A stretch of DNA of 64,000 nucleotides, from the NCBI GenBank assembly GCA_004295565.1, contig AP019416.1, positions 868,001 through 932,000 of the forward strand, given 5' to 3'. Shown here in pieces: positions 20,500 through 31,541 of the stretch. This DNA comes from Vreelandella olivaria. Lineage in GTDB: Bacteria > Pseudomonadota > Gammaproteobacteria > Pseudomonadales > Halomonadaceae. Each line of letters opens with the position of its first letter. Positions within the stretch are counted from its first letter, which is position 1. Below the pieces are notes generated by a model, which saw only the letters and a list, made by a program, of their open reading frames with translations, was not told where the DNA came from and did not search any database. Position numbers and translations under genes: made by a program.

Positions 20500-21928
20500 T
20501 CAAATGACCTTGGGTGGGCGTTTATCTTGGCGGTGGTACACGCGTTCGCTGGTAATATTTTCGCGGGAATCGCTTTCACTGGCCTCGTTTTCTCTGCATA
20601 AGGTCATGATCAACCCGGGATGGGCGTTGTGGGCTGAAAGCTCCCAACCGTGTGCCATGGCAATCTCTTGACAGATCGCCAGCCCCAAGCCTGCTCCATG
20701 GTCGCGCCGATGCACCCCACGCCAGAAGCGTGAGAACAGCAGGGCCAATTGCTCTGGTTCGACGCCTGGGCCACGGTCACGCACAGTTATTATATTTTCC
20801 TGGATCTCCACGCTGACAAGGGTCTGCTCGGGGCATGCTGGATGGCGTTCTCCAGCAAGTTCTTGAGCAGGGTGAAGCACGCCCCGCGATCAGCCTTCCA
20901 TGTCACTCCTTGATCCGGGGCAAGCACCGTTAAATGCACGTCGGCGGACTCCGCCATACGCTGCAAGTAGGTGGAAACTTCGTGGGCGATGTCCTGCATC
21001 CGAACAACGCTAAACTGGTAGCTGTGTGCCTCGCTCGCTTCGGCCAACAGTAGCAGTTGTTGCACTTGGCGCGTCATGTACCCGACATCGCTCAATAGCG
21101 CCTCACGATCATTGTTACCATCTGCAATCAATTCAATCTGTGCACGAATCAACGCCAGGGGTGTTTTTAACTCGTGTGCTGCATGGCCTAGAAACTCCTG
21201 CTGTAGACGATAACCCCGCTCAAGGCGTTCCAGGGTGTGATTGAAGCTATCCACTAGTGGCGCAATCTCCGCGGGCACCGCGTCCGTATTCAGCCGGGCG
21301 TTGATGGAGCGCGGCGAGATGGCCGCCGCGGACTCCGATACGTCTCGCAATGGCTTGAGGGTGTAGCGCAGGGTAATATAGGCGCATAACCCGAAGGCGA
21401 CGAACAGCACAAGTCCGAACACCGCCACGGCAGCGACCACCTGGGGAAAGGACACGGTATAGACGACATCCAGGAACCTCGCACTGACCGCGAATTGCAG
21501 ATACCACCTTCGCCCCTCATGCTCAAGGGGCTGTGTTGCACCGTAGAAGGTCTTTCCCTCATGCTCGAAGGTGAAGTTGCCGCGTGCCAGCCGAACAAGA
21601 TCGCCGTCGGCCGTCCAGAACTCCTCACCTGAGCTCGAAAAGACGGCCACGTTTCCGGCTTCATCCAGAATCCGGTAAGCCGCTTCGCGCTGCGACCCTC
21701 GTACAGCCAGGCGCGATCCTCCAGACTCGAGTCGAAGCCGACGGGTCGGCCGTGACTGTCGAACTCGATATTGTTTACTAGCCCCTCGGCCGCGTCGGCC
21801 AGATCCATACGAGCCAGGAGATCACTCTGAAGCACCACTGCTGCGGCTATTACCAACAGTGTGATACTCAGTACCATGCCCGCCACATAGGCCAGCAGCA
21901 CTTTCAGCCTCAGGCTATTTAGCGTCAT
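20500..21928 (-). CDS. QseC/PmrB-type sensor histidine kinase (frame-broken)
   Basis: Inner-membrane sensor kinase of ~476 residues. TM1 is KVLLAYVAGMVLSITLLVIA; a ~130-residue periplasmic domain follows; TM2 is VVAAVAVFGLVLFVAFGLCA; then HAMP. The H-box is FLGHAAHELKTPLALIRAQ, the N-box LLKNLLENAIQHA, and the G-boxes DRGPGVEPEQ and GAGLGLAICQEIA. Breaks near 21690 and 20845 interrupt the frame. The ATG at 21928 overlaps the response-regulator end by 14 bp. The operon mipA-RR-HK suggests the pair controls or senses something linked to MipA. Confidence 0.85.
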
Positions 21929-22599
21929 CCGCTTGACGAAGCGCATACCCCATTCCTCTGACGTTGGCGATCGCTGGCGCGAGCCGATGGCCCGCAGCTT
22001 GCGGCGTAAACGGTGCAGGGCGACATCCAGGGCGTTAGGTGTTACCGCATCGCTTAGGCCCCAGGCCGCCGCTTCTATGCGCTGCGGCGTACGACCTCAT
22101 CATGCTTGTATAACAGCAACTGCATAATGTGCAGTTCCGCCGGGGCAAGGGTAATACTCTCGTTCCCGCTAAACAGAACGCCGCTTTCAGTATGCAGTCT
22201 CAGGTCGCCGTGAATGGGGTCGATTGAATGGAATTCCACAGGGCGGCGTAGCAAGGCCCTAACCCGTGCCACCATCTCGTCCATGGCAAACGGCTTGGGC
22301 AGGTAGTCATCGGCGCCGGCTTCGAGTCCTTCTACCCGGTCATGCAGCGCATCGCGCGCCGTTAACACCAGGCAGGGCACGCTAAGGCCCGCGTTGCGCA
22401 ACTTCTTGAGCAATAGCAGCCCGTCCCCATCCGGCAAGCCGCGATCGAGCACCAGTGCCTGGTAGGATATCTGCTGAACGGCAGCCCATGCTGCATCAAT
22501 GCGGTCAACCACATCCACGGCGATGCCAGCGTTCACCAGCCCTTGGTGCATTAGCTGGGCTAGGCGATCGTGATCCTCGATCAGCAGTATCCGGCTCAT
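21915..22599 (-). CDS. OmpR-family response regulator (QseB/PmrA-like, frame-broken)
   Basis: Receiver plus winged-helix regulator. MSRILLIEDHDRLAQLMHQG holds the acidic pocket, LVLDRGLPDGDG the phospho-Asp, TARDALHDRVEGLEAGADDY the switch, and PKPFAMDEMVARVRALLRR the conserved Lys. The wHTH continues after a loss near 22077 (EVVRRSRIEAAAWGLSDAV, HRLRRKLRA), then a second break before VRGMGYALRQADDAK, ending at 21915. The ATG at 22599 overlaps the mipA stop (TGATG), so translation is coupled. Confidence 0.85.
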
Positions 22600-23414
22600 C
22601 AGAAAGTGTAAAGATAGCCAACTAGCACGGCGTTTTGGGTCGAGCGATCCACCAGCGGGCTATCTTTGATTTCGTCCGCCAGGCTCGTGACCTCAACACC
22701 TACCAGCACAGAGTGATGCTGGTCAAACTGGTACACGCCGCGCACCCCCGCCTCGATATTGGTAGCCGACTCTCCCTTATAGGCGGGGCGATCGAAGCGA
22801 ACCTCATTATCGCGAACGCCGAAGTAGTAATCGACATTCTTGTCGTCCTGCCAGGATGCCCCAACGTATGGGGTTAGCATTATATGTTCGCCGAATTCCC
22901 ACGTTTTCTCCAGGCCAAGATCGAAACGCTGCCCGTCGCTGTTGCCGGAGACGTCGGTGAGCCATTCGGCGCTGACCTCGAACAGCTCGCTTTCCCACTC
23001 CACTTTGGCCCCCGCCCAGAAGCCGCCCTCACGCTCACTCATGCCGTTGAGAATCGGGGCATCGCCTTGCTCGTAGCCGCTGCCATCGTACTGGGCGATG
23101 ATACCGAAATTGAGCTGTTGAGAGTCGCTGATGACAAGGCTCGGCAGTTTAAATTCGATTTCCTATCCGAAGACACTAATGTACCGGTTCTCAATCAGGA
23201 GCAAGGGAAATGGGGTGGTTTCCCTGTCGATACCGGCATAGGGATCCTGTTCGCTCATTGCACCTACGCCCAATCCCCAAGTGGTTTCGTCTGAATGTTC
23301 TTCGTCGGCGAACGCCAACGGAGAGGCAGTAACAAGACCTCCGATAAATGCGGCTGTCGCCAATCTCATAGTGGTAAGGCGGCCGTTTAGTAATAGCGAT
23401 TGATGAGCACCCAT
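22599..23414 (-). CDS. mipA: MipA/OmpV-family outer-membrane protein interrupted by an in-frame amber codon
   Basis: Outer-membrane beta-barrel of the MipA/OmpV family (scaffold for murein-synthesising enzymes in E. coli, or osmoregulated OmpV). A signal peptide (LATAAFIGGLVTASPLAFA) is followed by ETTWGLGVGAMSEQDPYAG and PLLLIENRYISVFG. Then comes TAG at 23163-23165, after which the same frame resumes immediately as EIEFKLPSLV and continues to a typical barrel end (AVLVGYLYTF). This is a substitution-type stop, unlike the one-base losses elsewhere. Start may be 23414 or the internal ATG at 23369; the signal peptide favours 23369. It heads the operon with the two-component system. Confidence 0.83.
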
Positions 23415-23626
23415 GGTTGTACTCCTAGCATGGTTTGAAAGTGAGAGTGGTATGAAAGTGCCATCATCAAGAGCGCTATCTTACGCGTTTCTTACTGGTG
23501 TCGGATTTATTTAAAACGTTACGTCAGTAAGAAATGAGAAAGGAAGGCAGGCCGATAGTGGTTCAACTGAAATTCTTGGATTTTCTTTTCATCAATGAAT
23601 TGAACCCTTTGAAGCAGGCCTGGATT

Positions 23627-24779
23627 ATGCCATTTCCAAAACGAAAAAGTTGTTTCGGCATTATGATTGCCGTGATCGCTAGCGCTGCCGCGCTGGCATG
23701 TATGCAGGCGGTGTCGTCGGAAAGCGATGCGGTCGCCGAGCCGACGGCGCAGCCCTCACTATCCGTCAACGTGACGACATTAGAACCTCAGACGCTTTCG
23801 ACGACGATTGCGGCCAATGGTGATATCGCTGCGTGGCAGGAGATCATTATCGGTACCGAAATCGGTGGCCTGCGGCTGGTAGACGTCCAGGTAGATGTGG
23901 GTGACGAGGTCACGGAAGGGCAGGTGCTGGCCGTTTATAACGACGATATGGTGCGCGCTGAGCTGGCGAGGAGCCGCGCCGCCGTGGTGGAAGCCGAGGC
24001 AACGCTTGTAGAAGCGAATGCCAACGCCCAGCGCGCTCGCAGTTTGAAAACCACCGGATCGCTTTCCGAGCAGCAGATCCAGCAATACGAAACCGCCGAA
24101 CTCACCGCCCGGGCCCGGTTGGGCGTAGCGCAAGCAGAGAATGAAGCCCAAGCGCTACGCTTGGCTCAGACGCAGGTGGTCGCCCCAGACGACGGTTTGA
24201 TTACCTCCCGCACGGCCACTGTTGGGGCTGTTACCGGCGCCGATCAGGAACTGTTCCGATTGACGCGCAACGGTCGGCTGGAGTGGCGGGCCGAGGTCGC
24301 CGCTTCCGATCTGAATAAGCTGCGGCCAGGCCAGACTGCCAGGATAAGCCTGCCTGGCGGCTACGACCTCGACGGGCGATTGCGCACCATCGCGCCGCTA
24401 GTGGACACCGCGACACGTAATGGTCTGGTTTATGTCGACCTACCGTTAAGCGACGTTGCCCGGGCGGGAATGTTTGCACGGGGTGAATTTGAACTGGGCA
24501 GCCGCCAAGTAATGACGCTACCCCGAGCTGCGGTGCAACTACGCGATGGTTTTGGCTATGTCCATCGCGTCAGCGATGAAGGCCAAATAACGGAGCAGAA
24601 AGTTGCCCTTGGTCAGCAAACGGATGATCGCATCGAAATTCGCGACGGGCTTGAGCCCGATGCCAAGGTGGTCGCCTCGGGCGGTGCTTTTCTGGGCAAC
24701 GGTGACCAGGTTCGGGTGATTGAAGGAGAGCCAGCTCATTCACCCCAAACAAACGATACCGACGCCGAGGAGGGGTATG
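23627..24779 (+). CDS. RND efflux periplasmic adaptor (membrane-fusion protein)
   Basis: Adaptor of a second RND pump, ~385 residues. A signal-anchor segment (FGIMIAVIASAAALACMQAV) leads into TTIAANGDIAAWQEIIIGTE. The lipoyl half-motifs are LVDVQVDVGDEVTEGQVLAV and TQVVAPDDGLITS, with an alpha-hairpin between them and ITEQKVALGQQTDD in the membrane-proximal domain. The ATG at 23627 is chosen at the signal; an in-frame ATG at 23534 would add 31 odd residues. A G loss near 24773 hides the natural TGA at 24779, which would overlap the pump's ATG (ATGA). Confidence 0.83.
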
Positions 24780-27700
24780 ACGCTCAATACCTCATCCTGG
24801 GCGATTCGCAATCCTATTCCGGTGATCCTGCTCTTCATCCTATTGACCTTCTGGGGCTTATCTCCTTCCGAGGCTTGTATATTCAGGACTTGCCGGATGT
24901 ACAGCTGCCCCTCGTAGAGGTCTCCGCCTCGTTGCCCGGGGCGGCCCCCGCCTTAATGGAGAACGAGGTTGCCCGCAAGATCGAGGACTCCATCGCTACC
25001 GTCTCCGGCGTCAAAAATATCTCTACAACGCTGACGGATGGTAATGCCGATATCGCTATCGAATTCCGGCTGGAAAAGTCCTTGCAAGAGGCTATTGAGG
25101 ACGTGCGCGACGCTGTTGCTCGCATCCGCTCAGATCTACCCGCCGACCTGCGTGATCCAGTAATTCGCAAGGGTGAGTTTTCCAGTGAGCCGATTGTACG
25201 CTACGCGGTGACCTCCTCTGATCTAGACGATGAGGCAATCTCCTGGTTCGTCGATGACAAAATGACCAAGGCCGTCTTGGCGGTGCCGGGCGTTGGTTCG
25301 GTTCGGCGTATCGGCGGGGTCGATCGCGAAGTTCGCGTGGCATTAACCCGGATCGCCTGTTGGCGATGAACACAACAGCGCTGGATATCTCCCGCCAGTT
25401 GTGTCAGGCGCAGTTGGAGGCCCCTGGTGGCCGCGTGGATGTCGGCGGAGCCGAACAGGCCGTGCGCATCATCGCCAACGCTGAATCCGCCGCCGAGCTG
25501 GCGAAGATGGAGCTGGCACTCAGCGACGGTCGCCGTATTCGCCTTGATCAGGTGGCAACGGTTACCGATACCGTGGCCGAGCGGCGCTCAATTGCACTCT
25601 TGGATGACGTGCCCGTGGTCGGCTTCGAGATGACCCGTGCCGAGGGATACGGCGAGGTGGATGTGGCCGAGGGCGTGCAGTCTGCGCTCGCGGAATTGCA
25701 GGCGCAATATCCTCATATAGAGATCGAAGAAGCCTTTAATTTCGTCGGGCCGGTGCTGGAGAACTACCAGGGCTCCATGCATATGTTATTCGAGGGCATG
25801 GCGCTGGCGGTGCTGGTGGTGTTCTGCTTCCTGCGCAATTGGCGGGCCACGCTGATTGCGGCGGTCACACTGCCACTGTCGATCATCCCCACCTTCGCCT
25901 TCATGCATCTGATGGGCTTCTCGCTCAATGTGGTGACGTTGCTGGCGCTCTCGCTGGTGATCGGGGTGCTGGTGGATGATGCCATTGTCGAGATTGAGAA
26001 TATCGAACGGCACCTGCTAATGGACAAGCCCCCGCGCCAGGCTGCTATGGATGCTGCGGCAGAAATCGGCTTGGCCGTTGTCGCCACCACCTTTACGTTG
26101 ATTGCCGTTTTTCTGCCCACGGCCTTTATGAGCGGCACCGTCGGGCAATTCTTCGTTCAGTTCGGTTGGACGGCCTCGGTAGCGGTGCTGTTTTCGCTGC
26201 TGGTGGCGCGCCTGCTGACGCCCATGCTGGCTGCGTATCTGCTGCGCAAACCCCAACATCCCTCGCGCGATCCAACGTGGATTAGCTACTACTTGATCGT
26301 TGCTAACGGATGCCTGCGCCACCGTAAGACAACGCTCCTCGCAGCGGCGGCCTGCTTTGCAGGAGGTATCTGGCTGGCCTCGACCCTGCCGGGTACCTTC
26401 ATACCCCCGATGATGATTCTCAGACGCAGGCGACGCTCACCCTGCCGCCCGGTAGCACCTTTTCTGAAGCGGCGGCGCTTGCCGAGCAGGCACGCTCACG
26501 CCTGGTGACGCAACGGCATGTCGTTAGCGTCTTCATGGCTGTCGGTGGGGCTCTGGCAGCAGTGACTCTGATGTGACCTCGGTTGAGCTGACCGTTGGTT
26601 TGTCGGATCGCGCAACCCGCGCGGGCGTTACGCAGCAAGACATAGAGCAGCAGTTACGCGTTGCACTCGCCACACTTCCCGGCGTGCGAACTCGCGTAGG
26701 CGACGAGGGGGATGGCTATGAGTTGGTGCTCGCCGGTGAGGATAGCCGGGTGCTTGAACTGCATGCCCGCCAAGTCGAGCGGGAGATGCGCGCCATTCCC
26801 GGCATCGGTGCGGTGAGTTCGACGGCCAGCCTGGTCAGGCCTGAGCTCCTCGTACGCCCTGATTTTGCTCGCGCCGCCGACCTTGGGGTCTCGGCTCAGG
26901 CCATCGCCGATACGCTGCGCATCGCGACCGTGGGAGATGACGACGAGGATCTGCCTAAGCTGAACCTAAGCTCACGCCAAGTGCCGGTGATGGTTCGACT
27001 GGCGGATGCCGCTCGGGAGGATATGGCGACCCTTAAACGACTGCCAGTGCCTGGTGCTAATGGGATGGTGCCACTCGAGAGCGTGGCCTCTTTTGAGTGG
27101 AGCAGTGGCCCTTCGGAAATCACCCGGCATAATCGTCTGCGCAACGTCAATTTCGAGGTAAGCCTGCAAGGGCAGGCTTTGGGAGAAATCGAACAGGCCG
27201 TGCAGGCACTGCCCAGTTTACGTCAGTTGCCGCGCGGTGTGTTTCAGGCAGCAGAAGGCGATGCAGAGGAAATGGCGGAGCTTGCCTCAAGCTTCGGGAT
27301 TGCCATGCTGACCGGCGTGCTGTGTATCTACATGGTACTGGTGCTGCTGCTCAAGGATTTCATGCAGCCGATCACCATTCTGGTGGCACTGGTACTCTCC
27401 ATCCCTGGGGCTTTCCTGGCGCTGTTCCTCACGCAGACGCCCGTGTCGCTGCCCGCCATGATCGGATTGATCATGCTAATGGGCATCGCCACCAAGAACT
27501 CGATCCTGCTGGTGGACTACATCATCATCGCCCGCCAGGCGCAGGGGAAGGATCGTGCAGCCGCCATTATTGATGCCTGCAAAAACGTGTCCGGCCCATC
27601 GTGATGACCACCATTGCCATGGGGGCGGGCATGATGCCGATCGCTCTAGGATGGGCTGGTGATCCCAGCTTCCGGGCCCCCATGGCGTTTGTTGTCATTG

Positions 27701-27830
27701 GCGGGCTACTCACGTCAACGCTTCTGAGTTTGCTGGTTATCCCGGTGGTGTACAGCTACGTGGATGACATCGGCAATATCCTGGGGCGGTTCAAGCTGCC
27801 CCAAACCACGCAACGCAAACATCGGAGTAG
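24777..27830 (+). CDS. RND multidrug efflux permease, HAE1-type (frame-broken)
   Basis: Inner-membrane proton/drug antiporter of about 1017 residues after repair. It starts MTLNTSSWAIRNPIPVILLF. VEVSASLPGAAPALMENEVA is the porter entry, SLVIGVLVDDAIVEIENIER holds the TM4 Asp-Asp pair, and IGLIMLMGIATKNSILLVDY the C-terminal repeat. Breaks are all one-base losses: 24855 (G), 25342 (A), 26407 (C), 26546 (G) and 27594 (A). The C-terminus is uncertain: uncorrected, the frame runs to 27888 through the next gene, but one more C near 27800 would end it at TAG 27830, eight bases before the amidohydrolase ATG. I prefer the latter. Confidence 0.82.
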
Positions 27831-27838
27831 AAATTGTC

Positions 27839-28979
27839 ATGAAACAGATCGAAAAAACCCTAGAGAGCCTGACAATGGGACGCCGTAGTTTTCTAACTGG
27901 CGCGGCTGCACTTGGTGTGGGTGCCGGGTTGTCCGCGCCTGCCATTATCTCCAGTGCTGCCGCGACAGAGAAATCGGTCATCGCGTTACGAGACCAGGAT
28001 CTGCCCTTTATCGCCACGGAAGAGACCTATACCACCGAGGAACTGATCGCGCTGAACGCTATTAACGATGAACACGTAGAGTACCTCAGGGAAACGGGTC
28101 TTGCCGAACTCGGCCCTGGCCGCATCGGCGCAATGGATAAGGCGGGGATCAATGTTCAAATCCTTTCCGCCCATACGCCGGGTGTGCAGAATGTCCCCGG
28201 TCAGGAAGGCATCGATTTTGCCTATCGTCTCAACAAGATGATTGCCGATGGCCCGATGACCACCCATCCGGGGCGGTACCAGGCCTATGCAACCTTGCCT
28301 CTGCAGAACCCGGAAGCATCAGCGGACGAACTGGAACGCGCCGTTCGGGAAGATGGCTTTGTGGGAGCCATGACCAATGGATTCATTGGCAACAAATTCC
28401 TCGACCATCCGGATTTCGAGCCCATTCTGGCGCGCGCCGAGGCGCTTGATGTGCCGATCTACCTGCATCCAGGTTTCCCACCGGAAGACGTGTTCAATAT
28501 TTATTACAACACCATGCGGCCAGGGTATGACCAATTGTTCCAGAACTACATTTTCAGCGGTTCAGGATATGGATGGCACCAGGAGGTGCTGACTCAATGT
28601 CTTCGACTGATCATCACTGGGGTGTTCGATAAATTTCCTAAACTGCAGATGATTATCGGCCATATGGGAGAGGGCCTTCCGTTCTACTACGAGCGTATCG
28701 TGGAGATATGAGCGAGTCGACTGAAGACTCGCTTAACAAGCCTATCGGGCAATATTTCAGTGACAATTTCTGGTACACAACCAGCGCATTCTTCCAGGAT
28801 GAACTGCTTCATCTTTGCTGAGGTACATCAGTGTGGATCGAGTGATGTTTGGAACGGATTACCCGTTTGCAGACATGAAGCAAGGAACCGACTGGTTTCG
28901 GGCGGTGAACCTGCCCCGTGAAGCCAAGGAAAAAATTGCGTACCGAAATGCAGAAAAGCTGTTCGGAATAAAGGTCTGA
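27839..28979 (+). CDS. Tat-exported amidohydrolase-2 (dihydroxybenzoate/ACMS decarboxylase-like), frame-broken
   Basis: TIM-barrel metal enzyme of the ACMSD/gamma-resorcylate decarboxylase group. A twin-arginine leader (GRRSFLTGAAALGVGAG) indicates periplasmic export, unusual for this family. Core motifs are SAHTPGVQNVPGQEG, PIYLHPGFPPEDVF, LQMIIGHMGEGLPFYYER and, after repair, VMFGTDYPFADMKQG with the catalytic-type Asp. Breaks near 28706 and 28818 separate the C-terminal third. GGAG precedes the ATG at 27839, and the close spacing to the pump suggests one operon. An aromatic-acid substrate is inferred from the family. Confidence 0.8.
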
Positions 28980-29046
28980 CGCATCCGCCCGGGATCGAAT
29001 GATGCCGATTGGTTTTGGGGGCAGCGGGGCCATAACCGGAGATCAC

Positions 29047-29074
29047 TTTGGCTGTACTCAAGGGTACAGCCAAA
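29047..29074. repeat. Perfect hairpin, 11-bp arms
   Basis: TTTGGCTGTAC and GTACAGCCAAA flank a 6-nt loop, 68 bp after the amidohydrolase stop. No T run follows on the + strand, so terminator function is uncertain. It lies near an IS3-type relic and might derive from an element end. Confidence 0.6.
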
Positions 29075-29174
29075 GGATGCCAAGCGAGGCCCCTTGCCTC
29101 CCCTCATAGTGGCCAACCACTCATCGGAGGTCTCATGTCCCCCAATCCAGATTCCACGTTCATCAACCGGCGGT

Positions 29175-29400
29175 CTATGAGGGTGTGTTGCGGAAGTACC
29201 GTCGAGCGGAAAGGAGCGCGCACCTTGCAGTTCCAAGCCCTTCCGGCTTCTCGGCCAGTTGGCGCTTGAGCCGGGCATTTTCGTCGGCCAGGGCTTTCTC
29301 GCGATCTGAGACGCTTGGCCGCTGCTGGGCAAGATCAACCTGTACCTTGTCGGGTGCCCCATTGGCCTGTTCAACAGATGGTTATAGGCATTGAGGGTAT
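29175..29400 (-). pseudogene. IS3-type transposase OrfA C-terminal remnant
   Basis: A frame reading EQANGAPDKVQVDLAQQ and SVSDREKALADENARLKRQ, then LAEKPEG, has the leucine-zipper-like tail typical of IS3/IS911 OrfA proteins. Homology is lost after that, and the frame ends at 29175. The N-terminal helix-turn-helix and OrfB (DDE domain) are missing, and no inverted repeats bound it. It marks an old insertion between the amidohydrolase and YejM-like genes. Confidence 0.55.
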
Positions 29401-29456
29401 GGCTGATTCACTCCGTATGCTGAAGCCGACAATGCTCCATCCTTATCCTTGGTGTC

Positions 29457-31294
29457 TTAGCGATAGAACCTCGACAGCGCCCTGAGTACCTCGTTAGACA
29501 CCCGGGCCTGGAGCTCGATATCGTCGAGTTCGTTCATGCGGTAGTCATAGACTTCGAAGGCCCCTGTGGGGTGCACGGCCACCTGGTAGTCGGGCATCAG
29601 GATGCCATAACCCATGTAGCTGCCTGAAAGCATCCAGTCGCGATGGGATTCGACATCCAATAGGCTTTGCCCCAGGGTGTAATATTGAGGCGCCGATTCA
29701 CAATCGAGCAGTTCCTCAAGCAGCGTCGGTGCGATATCGGCGTGATGCGTTCGCCGCTCCAGCGCCCCACCGGATCGCCCCGGCAAATGCATCACCAACG
29801 GAACCTGAACCTGCTCCGGCGTGTAGTTGCTGCCATGTCCCCAGTAGTTCTTGCCATGTTCGTTGAAGGACTCCCCATGGTCGGCAGTAATCACTATCGC
29901 AGTATCCTCGGCCGCCCACGGCGCTCTAGGTCATCGAGTACACGTCCCAATTGCTGATCCACATAGCGCGCTGCCGTGCGATAGCGGTTCCAGTAAGGTT
30001 CGGGATCAAAGTCAGGCCCCAGGCTCATGTGGTTGATATGTTCCCAATAGGGTGTGAACCGCGGAAAGTCTGGCGGATGGCTGTAGCCATGCACGGCGTC
30101 ATAGAACAGGAAACCAAAAACGGCCGCTCATCTGACCTTGCATCTTCTTTGTCCATCCAGGCTAGCCAATCATCGGTGATCTGCTGGTCGCGCTCCCAGG
30201 GCTCGCCCTGTGCTGGCTCCAGCGAGACATCCTTGAGGCCGGCAAAAACGTTACGGTCAAAGGCAGGGCTCACCAGTGTCGCCGAAGAGAGAACCTGAAA
30301 GCGGTAATCGGCAGCCTCGAATTGCTCCATCAGCACCGGGGGCGTCTGGCTGGCAGTAAATGCATCCCAGTAGGTGACTGGCAGGCCATAGAAGAGGCTG
30401 AAGACGCCGGCCTTGGTGGAGTTACCACCACTGATATGCTCACGCGCCCTGAACCAACCGGGTTGATTGGCATACCGGTAAAGATTCGGCATCACTTCAG
30501 GCGTGAGCATGTCGTGACGCAGGGCATCCACCAGCACCAGCAGCAGGTTGTCGGAAGACACCGACGGCGAGCAGCTCAGCGGCGCGGAGGGTAGACCAGG
30601 CCCTGCGCCTTTCCCCTCCGTCGCCTTGAGATCCACCCGATCGCGCACCGCCTGGGGGTCGACCCACCCCTGCTTGACGAAGAAGCGCTTGGCAGTGGCC
30701 GGATAGAAGACCGGCACATGACGCGTCATGCCGGTGATGTCGCGGTCGTAGTGGGCATCCGCCCAGGCATGCCAACCGTGCACCCCAGCAGGGCCAACAA
30801 GCTCACTACCAGCATTGCGCCCACCGGCCGTGAAGGTGGACGTCGCCTGAACAGCAGCCCGAGACCTCCCTGCACCACCAACATACCCAGCACGCCACCG
30901 GCGGTCAGTGCCCAGGCGACCCATGAGAAGCTGAATACGTCTCCCCGGCGTTGAGCAGCAGGTCGAGAATGAAGCTACTCAGGTGGAAGCGATACTGAGC
31001 GTAGACGAAGGTATCAAGCAGCAGCAGTAGCTGCAGGCCACTCGCCCACAGGGTGGTTATCAGCCATAGCCCGATGCCGCGCAAAAGCGTGGCCAGCAGG
31101 AACATCGGCAAAGCTCCCAGCCATACCAGCAGCGAGAGATGGCCGAGGAAAACCATCAGCAGGTAGCCCCACTGCTCGGCCTCCTCTGGCTGGATATAGC
31201 CGACATAACGCAGCGAGATCATCCAGGCAAGCAGCAGGTTGGCCAGTGTCCAGGCGCCAAGCCAGCGCCACCGGTGCAGGAGTCGATAGAGCAT
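29457..31294 (-). CDS. YejM/PbgA-like inner-membrane protein with sulfatase-fold domain (frame-broken)
   Basis: DUF3413-plus-sulfatase protein of ~615 residues, like YejM (LapC), which senses periplasmic LPS and restrains LpxC turnover in enterobacteria. The N-terminus has about five membrane helices (WTLANLLLAWMISL, GYLLMVFLGHLSLLVWLGAL, WASGLQLLLLLDTFVY). The periplasmic domain shows LLLVLVDALRHDML, SGGNSTKAGVFSLFYGLPV at the Thr of the fold, and MITADHGESFNEHG. Breaks lie near 30945, 30790, 30105 and 29912. The ATG at 31294 is preferred over a TTG at 31309. Catalysis is usually lost in YejM; the sequence cannot settle it here. Confidence 0.78.
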
Positions 31295-31541
31295 GCGCGA
31301 ATTCTTCAAAGATCAGAGGCCCTTCAGTCAACGTTGGGTGAAAAGAGTGTTGACTGTTGCAGCCGCTCACTTACTAAAAACTTACGCAATACTGATCGAT
31401 CGTTCCGATCCCACGGTAAGACTTCTGAATGGGCACCTAAGTACGGCTTTTAATCGGATAGCTTTGTGTGGATTCCTTGAATGAGGGGTGTTGGCCGTAT
31501 TTGCGCTTAATTGCAAACTAGCGCTCGCAGGACGGCATCTA

